Assembly (NCBI GenBank): GCA_021325385.1
Contig: JAJPHH010000158.1
Location: forward strand, 1 to 61,128
DNA length: 61,128 nucleotides
Reading direction: 5' to 3'
Source of the DNA: Alphaproteobacteria bacterium
GTDB lineage: Bacteria; Pseudomonadota; Alphaproteobacteria; Rhizobiales; Beijerinckiaceae
Positions 55,517 through 61,128 of the stretch are shown in pieces. Within the stretch, counting starts at the first letter, position 1. Every line of letters starts with the position of its first letter. Made by a program: the position numbers and the translations under genes. The notes under the pieces were generated by a model, which was not told the origin of the DNA, searched no databases, and worked only from the letters and a program-made list of their open reading frames with translations.

Positions 55517-56812
55517 TCAGCAGTCGATTCCTTCGACCGCCGAGATTTCGATGCCGAAGCCGGATAGGCCGACGTACTTTCTTGGATTTTCGGTCCTGAG
55601 CCTGATTGACGAGACGCCGAGATCGCGCAGAATCTGCGCCCCGAGGCCGACCTCCCGCCATTGCGTCGCCCGGGCGTTCTCGGAGCTCTTCGTCGGATCG
55701 GTCGGCGCCAGGTTGGTCGGCACGCCCGCCGAGCCGTCGCGCAGATAGACGAGAACGCCGCGCCCGTCCTGCTTGAAACGCTTCAAGGCGCGGGGAATCG
55801 CACCGCCGCCGAAAATATCATGGACGATGTCGGTGCGATGCAGCCGGGCCGGCATGTCGCGGCCGTCGCCGATCGGGCCGTAGACAAAGGCGAAATTCAA
55901 AACCGAATCGAACGGCGTGCGATAGGCGTAGCCGGAAAGCTCGCCGATTTCGCTTTTGACCGGGAAATGCGCGACGCGCTCGACCAGTTTCTCCCGCGCC
56001 TGGCGATAGGCGATGAGATCCGCCACCGAAATGCGCTTGAGGTTATGCTTCACGGCGAAGGCTTCGATCTGCGGACCGACCATCACCGTGCCGTCGTCAT
56101 TGGCGAGTTCGCAGATCACCGCGACCGGCGGCAGGCCGGCGAGGTTGCAGAGATCGATCGCCGCCTCGGTATGGCCCGAACGCATGAGCACGCCGCCTTC
56201 CTTGGCGATGAGCGGAAAAACATGGCCCGGCCGGGCGAAATCGCTCGGCCCCATATTGCGGTTGGCGAGCGCGCGGACGGTATTGGCGCGCTGCTCGGCG
56301 GAAATGCCGGTCGTCATGCCATGCTTGACGTCGACCGAGACGGTGAAGGCCGTGCCGAGCGGCGCCTCGTTCATCGCCACCATCGGCGACAAATGCAGGC
56401 GCTGCGCCTCCTGGCTCGTCAACGGCGCGCAGACGATGCCGCAGCCATAGCGGATGATGAAGGCCATCTTCTCGGTCGTGCAGAATTGCGCCGCGCAGAT
56501 GAGGTCGCCCTCGTTCTCGCGATCGTCGTCGTCGGTGACGATGACGATTTCGCCCGCTGCGAGCGCTTCGACGGCTTGGGTCACCGAATGGGACATGGGA
56601 CTTTCCTGATTGGCGCTGAGCGGGGCGCCGAGAAAATCATTCGGCGTCACGGCGCCGCGGGTCTCTTTGACAATGAGCGCGGCGGTCTCGCGCGAAATCC
56701 AGGCGCCCTCGTCATTGCAGATTTGCGTGATCGCGCCCGGCGAGACGCCGATGCGACGGGCGAAATCCGCCCGCCGGATATTGTGGCGCGCCAGCCAATC
56801 GCTCAGCTTCAT
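55517..56812 (-). CDS. ribB: RibB (DHBP synthase) fused to an N-terminal HTH and a GTP-cyclohydrolase-II-like domain
   Basis: A 431-residue protein. Residues 1-65 form a Cro/CI-type helix-turn-helix (RRADFARRIGVSPGAITQICN). Residue 73 starts a second Met behind an AGGAAAG site. RibB follows, with DDDDRENEGDLI (94-105) and RSGHTEAAIDL; this forms 3,4-dihydroxy-2-butanone 4-phosphate from ribulose 5-phosphate for riboflavin. The C-terminal RibA-like part lacks the zinc-binding cysteines of true cyclohydrolase II (the usual SECLTGD and CDCG are replaced), so it is probably non-catalytic, as in proteins called RibBX. The gene may make two products, with and without the HTH. No FMN riboswitch was seen in front. 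Confidence 0.85.
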   Translation of the reverse strand: MKLSDWLARHNIRRADFARRIGVSPGAITQICNDEGAWISRETAALIVKETRGAVTPNDFLGAPLSANQESPMSHSVTQAVEALAAGEIVIVTDDDDRENEGDLICAAQFCTTEKMAFIIRYGCGIVCAPLTSQEAQRLHLSPMVAMNEAPLGTAFTVSVDVKHGMTTGISAEQRANTVRALANRNMGPSDFARPGHVFPLIAKEGGVLMRSGHTEAAIDLCNLAGLPPVAVICELANDDGTVMVGPQIEAFAVKHNLKRISVADLIAYRQAREKLVERVAHFPVKSEIGELSGYAYRTPFDSVLNFAFVYGPIGDGRDMPARLHRTDIVHDIFGGGAIPRALKRFKQDGRGVLVYLRDGSAGVPTNLAPTDPTKSSENARATQWREVGLGAQILRDLGVSSIRLRTENPRKYVGLSGFGIEISAVEGIDC

Positions 56813-56872
56813 GCGGTCATTTAAGCACAGCTAAACGGCAGCGGCAATGACGGAATGAAAGATTTAGCAATA

Positions 56873-57709
56873 CTAAAAGATCGAATCTTCGGAACGGATT
56901 TCAACGCCGTCCGCCGTCAGCGTTTTCCCCTGCTCTTTGGCTTCCGCCAGCCGGTCGATTCGCACCAGCGCCAGGCCGTCGGCGCCGACGAGAGAGCCGA
57001 GCGCGCCGACCGCCGTCTCTCCCGCCAGAACCGGCGTCCCCGCCGCCGGCCCGGCCGCGGCCAGCGTCACTTTGACGATCCGCTTGCGCACGCCGCCGCG
57101 ATGGCGCATGCGCGACACCACTTCCTGGCCGACATAACAGCCTTTTTCGAAGTCGACGCCGTTGAGCAGATCCATATTGACGTCATGCGGGAAGGCGTCG
57201 CCATAAGCGAAGTCGACGCCGCCCTTGGGCGCGCCGACGGCGATGCGATGCGCTTCGTAATCATCGAGTCGCGGCGTACCGAGGGCCATCGCCGCCGCGC
57301 GCGGCAGAATCGCCCGCGAGCCAAGCCGCGCGTCGCGCGGATCGGCGAAGACGAAGCCGTCGACGCGCTCCGGCTCGCCCTCCCAACAGGCGGCGACGGC
57401 CTGGTCCGAGCTGGCGTCGGCGATCGTGACTTTAGCGCGCAGCCGATAGAAGCCGAGGCGCTTCAAGAGGTCCGCGGCGCTCGCCGACGGGCAATCGATC
57501 AAGAAGGACGCGCCCGCCTCGGCCGGCATACGATAAATGAAAAAGTCGAACAGGATCTTGCCTTGCGGCGTCAGCAGCGCGGCGAAGCGCGCCTGCCCGA
57601 CCTCGAGGTGTTCGATGTCATTGGTCGCCAGCCCGTGGAGAAAGCTCGCCGCGTCCTCGCCGGCGACACTGAGCACGCTTCGGTCGGGCAGCAGCGTCCA
57701 ATTGGTCAT
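56873..57709 (-). CDS. ygfZ: Folate-binding YgfZ/GcvT-like Fe-S cluster assembly protein
   Basis: A 278-residue protein of the YgfZ/IBA57 family. The signature KGCYVGQEVVSRMRHRG is present, with the invariant cysteine. The N-terminal SVAGEDAASFLHGLATNDI is also typical. It supports assembly or repair of [4Fe-4S] clusters and binds tetrahydrofolate. The ATG at 57709 is preferred; the frame upstream lies in the isomerase remnant and the SDR gene. Confidence 0.9.
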   Translation of the reverse strand: MTNWTLLPDRSVLSVAGEDAASFLHGLATNDIEHLEVGQARFAALLTPQGKILFDFFIYRMPAEAGASFLIDCPSASAADLLKRLGFYRLRAKVTIADASSDQAVAACWEGEPERVDGFVFADPRDARLGSRAILPRAAAMALGTPRLDDYEAHRIAVGAPKGGVDFAYGDAFPHDVNMDLLNGVDFEKGCYVGQEVVSRMRHRGGVRKRIVKVTLAAAGPAAGTPVLAGETAVGALGSLVGADGLALVRIDRLAEAKEQGKTLTADGVEIRSEDSIF

Positions 57710-57800
57710 TGAAGGTTCCTCGCGCGTCAGGTCGTGTAGATAGGGTGCGGCGCGGAGGACGCAAGCGCGGTCGGCGGGGCCCCCGGAAGGACAGCGTCGC

Positions 57801-58020
57801 TCAGGCCGGCTTCGAGAGTTCCTCTTCGACTTGCCCGAGCCACTCCTTGCCGAAGAACATCTCCTCGCCGACAAAGAAGGTCGGCATGCCGAAGACGCCG
57901 CGCGCGACAGCGGCCTCGGTGTTGGCGAGGCGATCGCGGTCGAGGCCTGCGCTACGCGCGATAGGCGAGATAGACGTTGGGACTGCCGAAGTCGAAGATG
58001 AATTCCAGCGTCTTGCCCAT
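57801..58020 (-). pseudogene. Internally deleted 2-hydroxychromene-2-carboxylate isomerase / DsbA-like remnant
   Basis: An ATG at 58020 opens with MGKTLEFIFDFGSPNVYLAYRA, the normal N-terminus of DsbA-family isomerases, then hits a stop at 57952. One frame over, the DNA continues as the C-terminus, with TEAAVARGVFGMPTFFVGEE then MFFGKEWLGQVEEELSKPA and a TGA at 57801. Only 70 or so of about 200 residues remain; the middle, including the active-site region, is missing. The start lies two bases past the SDR stop, showing it was once translated with that gene. Confidence 0.8.
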
Positions 58021-58022
58021 TG

Positions 58023-58769
58023 TCACCATTTCTCCGACCAGGGCCGCAAGTCCATCTCGTGCGTCCAGGCCGAACGATGCTGCTTGTGCAGCCAGACATA
58101 GTTCTTGGCGATCTCGTCGGGCCGCAAAATGTCGTCGCGCGCCAGGCGCTCTTCCCAATCCGGCGTGATCGAGCGGATGAAGGCGCCGTCGATCGCGCCG
58201 TCGACGACGACGTGGGCGACGTGGACGCCTTGAGGGCCGAGCTCGCGCGCCATGCTTTGCGCGAGCGCGCGCAGCGCGTGCTTGGCGCCGGCGAAGCCGG
58301 CATAGCCTGCCCCGCCGCGCAGGCTCGCCGTCGCGCCGGTGAAGAGGATCGTGCCGCGGCCGCGCGGCGCCATGACCCGCGCCGCCTCGCGGCCGGCGAG
58401 AAAGCCGGCCAAAGCGGCCATCTCCCAGACTTTCTGATAGACGCGCGTCGTCGTTTCGGCGACCGGAAAGCGCACATTCGCGCCGATGTTGAAGACGAGG
58501 ACTTCGAGCGGCGCGATGTCGCGCTCGATGCGATCGACCAGGGCGGCGACCTCGCGCTCGACGCGCGCATCGAGGCCGAAAGCCTGCGCCTCCCGGCCGG
58601 CCTCGCGGGTCGAGGCCGCCAAGGCTTCGAGCTCCTCGACATGGCGGGGCCGGCGCGTGACGCAGACGGCGAGGCCTTCCGCCGCAAAAGCGCGAGCGAT
58701 CGCCGCGCCGAGCCCGTCGCCCGCGCCGACGACGAGGCAGGCGCCGCTCGCTGTTGATGGTTCGGCCAT
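58023..58769 (-). CDS. Short-chain dehydrogenase/reductase-like protein
   Basis: A 248-residue SDR-fold protein. VVGAGDGLGAAIARAF replaces the usual TGxxxGIG, and VFNIGANVRFP stands for NNAG. The catalytic position reads GYAGFAGAKHALR: the Tyr of YxxxK is Phe while the Lys stays. This is a feature of one SDR subgroup and may mean a non-classical reaction or a binding role. AAGGAG precedes the ATG at 58769. It was cotranscribed with the isomerase, now a remnant. Confidence 0.82.
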   Translation of the reverse strand: MAEPSTASGACLVVGAGDGLGAAIARAFAAEGLAVCVTRRPRHVEELEALAASTREAGREAQAFGLDARVEREVAALVDRIERDIAPLEVLVFNIGANVRFPVAETTTRVYQKVWEMAALAGFLAGREAARVMAPRGRGTILFTGATASLRGGAGYAGFAGAKHALRALAQSMARELGPQGVHVAHVVVDGAIDGAFIRSITPDWEERLARDDILRPDEIAKNYVWLHKQHRSAWTHEMDLRPWSEKW

Positions 58770-58810
58770 TGGCGCTCCTTGATCGAGCGAAGCGCGAACA
58801 AGTCCCGTCG

Positions 58811-59953
58811 TCAAGAAAACCGGGTTCGCCTTTCCTCCCCCGCCGCCCCGGGACGGAGAAACCCCGCGGCTTCGCAGACCAAGTCGGCGAGCCTTTCCGC
58901 CGCGTCCGGGACGCCGGCGGCTTTCGCCGCGGCGGCGGCCGCGGCAAGCGGAGCCGGATCGGCGAGCGCCTTGCGCAGCGAGGCGGCCAGGCGCTCCGGC
59001 GTAAACTCGTTCTGCGGCACGACCTCCGCCGCGCCGGCCGCGGCGAGCGTCGCTGCGTTGGCGGCTTGATCTTGATCGAGCGCGTGCGGGAACGGCACGA
59101 GGATCGACGGCCGGCCGATCACGGCGAGTTCGGAGACGGTCGAAGCGCCGGCGCGGCCGATGACGAGATGCGACGACGCGATGCGGTCCGGCAGATCTGC
59201 GAAGAATTCGGCGATCTCGACCGGGAAGTTCAATTGCGCGCAGGCCCGGGCGACGCGCAGCTTGTCCTCGCCGCGCGCCTGCTGGGTGAGGCGCAGACGC
59301 TGGCGCTCGCTGTCGCCGAGCAGGGCCAGCGCAGCCGGCACAATATCGGCCATGACGCGCGCGCCTTGCGAGCCGCCGGTGACGAGCACGCGCAAGCGGC
59401 CGTCGGCGAAATTCGGGAACGGCGTCGCCGCCGCGGCGACGACGGCGGGACGCACCGGATTGCCGGTGTACCGGGTCTTGCCGCGAATGCCGTCATCGAC
59501 GCTCTTCAGCGTCGGAAAGCCGGTCGCGATGACGCTGACCCGGCGAGCGAGAAAGCGGTTGGCGCGGCCCATGACAGCATTCTGTTCGTGCAGCAACGTC
59601 GGCACGCCGAGCCAGGCCGCGGCAAGGAGGGGCGGCACGGTCGGATAGCCGCCGAAGCCGATGACCGCGAGCGGCTCGGTCTTCTTGATCAAAGCGCGGG
59701 CGACGAGCGTCCCGCCCGCGAGCACGAGCGCCGCGCGGGCCTTGGTCAGCATTCCGGCGCCGGTCGGCGTCGCCGACGGAATGGCGTGGATCGCGCGCGC
59801 CGGAAAATTGCCGCCATATTTCAGCGCGCGCTCGTCCGTCGCCAGCTCGGCGGGGACGCCGCGCGCCGACAGAGCCGAAGCCAGAGCTTGGGCGGGAAAG
59901 AGATGGCCGCCCGTGCCGCCGGCGGCGATCAGGATCGCGCGTCCTTCGGTCAA
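58811..59953 (-). CDS. murG: UDP-GlcNAc--undecaprenyl-PP-MurNAc-pentapeptide GlcNAc transferase
   Basis: A 380-residue membrane-associated GT28 enzyme that forms lipid II from lipid I. The N-terminal loop AAGGTGGHLFPAQALA, GFGGYPTVPPLLAA with LLHEQNAVMGRANRF, and the donor-side VTGGSQGA and VIGRAGASTVSELAVIG are all present. It starts in a four-base ATGA overlap with the ftsW stop, as is usual in the dcw cluster. murC would be expected next but is not found; instead an SDR gene lies downstream. Confidence 0.95.
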   Translation of the reverse strand: MTEGRAILIAAGGTGGHLFPAQALASALSARGVPAELATDERALKYGGNFPARAIHAIPSATPTGAGMLTKARAALVLAGGTLVARALIKKTEPLAVIGFGGYPTVPPLLAAAWLGVPTLLHEQNAVMGRANRFLARRVSVIATGFPTLKSVDDGIRGKTRYTGNPVRPAVVAAAATPFPNFADGRLRVLVTGGSQGARVMADIVPAALALLGDSERQRLRLTQQARGEDKLRVARACAQLNFPVEIAEFFADLPDRIASSHLVIGRAGASTVSELAVIGRPSILVPFPHALDQDQAANAATLAAAGAAEVVPQNEFTPERLAASLRKALADPAPLAAAAAAAKAAGVPDAAERLADLVCEAAGFLRPGAAGEERRTRFS

Positions 59954-61095
59954 ACCGCCTCCGGCAGAGGCGCAGCGGTCAGGACCGCGCGCGGGCGCTT
60001 GCGCGTCAGGGCGATTAGGAAGCCCATGCCGAGAGCGAGCGCGAGGATCGACGAACCGCCATAGGAAATGAACGGTAAGGTCATGCCCTTGGCCGGGATG
60101 GCGCGCAGATTGACCGCCATGTTGATCCAGCTTTGCACGCCGAACATGATGACGAGGCCGGCCGCGGCGAAGCGGCAGAACGGGTCTTCGTTGCGCGACG
60201 CGAGCAACAGACCGCGCAAGACAATGAAGCCGAAAAAGGCGACCAGGGCCAGGCAGGCGATCATGCCGAATTCTTCGCCGGTGACGGCGAAGACGAAATC
60301 GGTATGGGCGTCGGGCAGAATGCGCTTATAGACGCCCTCGCCTGGCCCGCGTCCGAGCCAGCCGCCCGAGAGAATGCTCTGCAACGCGGTGTCGACCTGG
60401 AACGTATCGACCATGCCGCCGCTACTCGCCTCGGGATCGATGAAGCGAAGCACGCGGTCGTGGACGTGCGGCGAGAGTTTGAAGGCGAGCGCTGCGCCGA
60501 CCGCGCCGACGCCGCCGACGCCCGCCACCCAGAACCAATGAAGGCCGGCCATGAAGAAGAGCGCCGCCCAGACCAACGAGATCAGCATGGTCTGGCCGAA
60601 ATCCGGCTGCGCGATCAACGGCCCGATCGTGATCGGCAGCAAAGCCAGCGCGATCGCGACGCCGGCAAACCTCGTTCGGCCGTTCGCCCCTTCGGAAAAA
60701 GCCCATGCGGCGAGGACGATGAAGGCGGGCTTCAAGAATTCCGACGGCTGCACGCCGAATATCCAGCGCCGCGACCCTTTGATTTCGACGCCGAACAGCA
60801 GCGTCATGACGGTCAAGCCGAGGCTCAAGATGAAAACGACAAGCGCGGCGCGCCGGACATGGCGCGGCGAGAGGAAAGAGGTCGCGATCATGAGCAGCGC
60901 CGAAGGCAGCAGCAGCAGCGCCTGACGATTGACGAAATGAAAGGCCGACAGATTGAGCCGCTCCGCCACCGCCGGGCTTGCGGCTAGGGTCATGACCAAG
61001 CCGATCACCATCAGCGCGCCAAAGCAGCCGATCAGCCAACGATCGACAGTGCGAAACCAATCGGCGAATAGCCCGCGTTCAGCGCGCGACGGCAT
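59950..61095 (-). CDS. ftsW: Peptidoglycan glycosyltransferase FtsW (SEDS family)
   Basis: A 381-residue SEDS protein with about ten membrane segments, the division-specific peptidoglycan polymerase. Family motifs are GSRRWIFGVQPSEFLKPAF, the conserved Asp region QPDFGQTM, and LPDAHTDFVFAVTGEEFG, and NLRAIPAKGMTLPFISYGGSS near the end. A site AGGAG lies seven or so bases before the ATG. It is followed by murG, as in the division/cell-wall cluster, and the upstream gene (probably murD) lies outside the window. Confidence 0.96.
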   Translation of the reverse strand: MPSRAERGLFADWFRTVDRWLIGCFGALMVIGLVMTLAASPAVAERLNLSAFHFVNRQALLLLPSALLMIATSFLSPRHVRRAALVVFILSLGLTVMTLLFGVEIKGSRRWIFGVQPSEFLKPAFIVLAAWAFSEGANGRTRFAGVAIALALLPITIGPLIAQPDFGQTMLISLVWAALFFMAGLHWFWVAGVGGVGAVGAALAFKLSPHVHDRVLRFIDPEASSGGMVDTFQVDTALQSILSGGWLGRGPGEGVYKRILPDAHTDFVFAVTGEEFGMIACLALVAFFGFIVLRGLLLASRNEDPFCRFAAAGLVIMFGVQSWINMAVNLRAIPAKGMTLPFISYGGSSILALALGMGFLIALTRKRPRAVLTAAPLPEAV

Positions 61096-61128
61096 GAGCC
61101 CTGCTCCTAGTACGGCGACGCAGGCCGA

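Noticed and set aside
55517-56812. Full bifunctional RibBA
   Set aside because: The RibA-like half lacks the zinc-binding cysteine motif of GTP cyclohydrolase II, so the second activity is not supported.

Overview
The window is about 61 kb of GC-rich chromosome from an alphaproteobacterium, most likely Hyphomicrobiales in the Beijerinckiaceae/Methylocystaceae/Bradyrhizobium neighbourhood. I base this on the style of gyrB, murG and ftsW, an imp-order type VI secretion (T6SS) segment of the Agrobacterium type, a LexA site of the alphaproteobacterial form (GTTC-N7-GTTC), and a cysteine-less RibB/RibA hybrid. No database could be searched, so the taxon is an inference. No tRNA, rRNA or CRISPR array was seen.

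Layout. 1-453: a possible mobile-element end. 454-2148: an acyl-CoA synthetase, followed by a dispersed palindromic repeat. 2393-8738: a branched-chain-amino-acid-type (Liv) ABC transporter operon ending in a hydantoin/Asp-Glu racemase, with a divergent GntR regulator; livF carries a one-base frameshift. 8757-11369: a lone AT-richer gene for a HEPN-motif STAND ATPase, a probable defence gene, wedged in front of gyrB. 11445-17105: gyrB, a KDPG-type aldolase, a DUF2270 membrane protein, and a LysR/cupin pair. 17366-19293: a putative polymorphic nuclease toxin and DUF2019-like immunity protein behind a promoter whose spacer holds a perfect LexA box. 19316-27586: amino-acid genes (M20 peptidase, diaminopropionate/threonine lyase-like enzyme, Lrp regulator, proA), an L,D-transpeptidase, a cyclopropane fatty acid synthase, and an XRE-cupin regulator divergent from a dehydratase across three 16-bp palindromes.

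27640-37019: the back half of an imp-type T6SS locus (pppA, tagF, tssM, tssL, tssK and the FHA gene), without the sheath, baseplate, Hcp/VgrG or ClpV genes. 37179-38491: a fluoride riboswitch, then a decayed Na+/H+ antiporter pseudogene, then crcB and a DUF190 gene. 38525-49017: amidase plus nucleoside hydrolase, a long near-palindrome, YjbQ, a GT8-like transferase, an MFS exporter, a secreted protein, folE, an NMT1-like binding protein and an 8-oxoguanine-deaminase-like enzyme. 49049-54577: a run of methyltransferases and a glycosyltransferase with phhB and an SDR, probably for surface-glycan modification. 54914-61095: a RibD-C/DHFR-like reductase, an HTH-RibB-RibA-like fusion, YgfZ, an internally deleted isomerase remnant, an SDR, then murG and ftsW of the division and cell-wall cluster.

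The most interesting parts are the SOS-boxed toxin/immunity operon, the HEPN-STAND gene, and the fluoride riboswitch whose first gene has decayed. The toxin could be a cargo for the T6SS, but no delivery domain or adaptor is visible, so that link is only a hypothesis.
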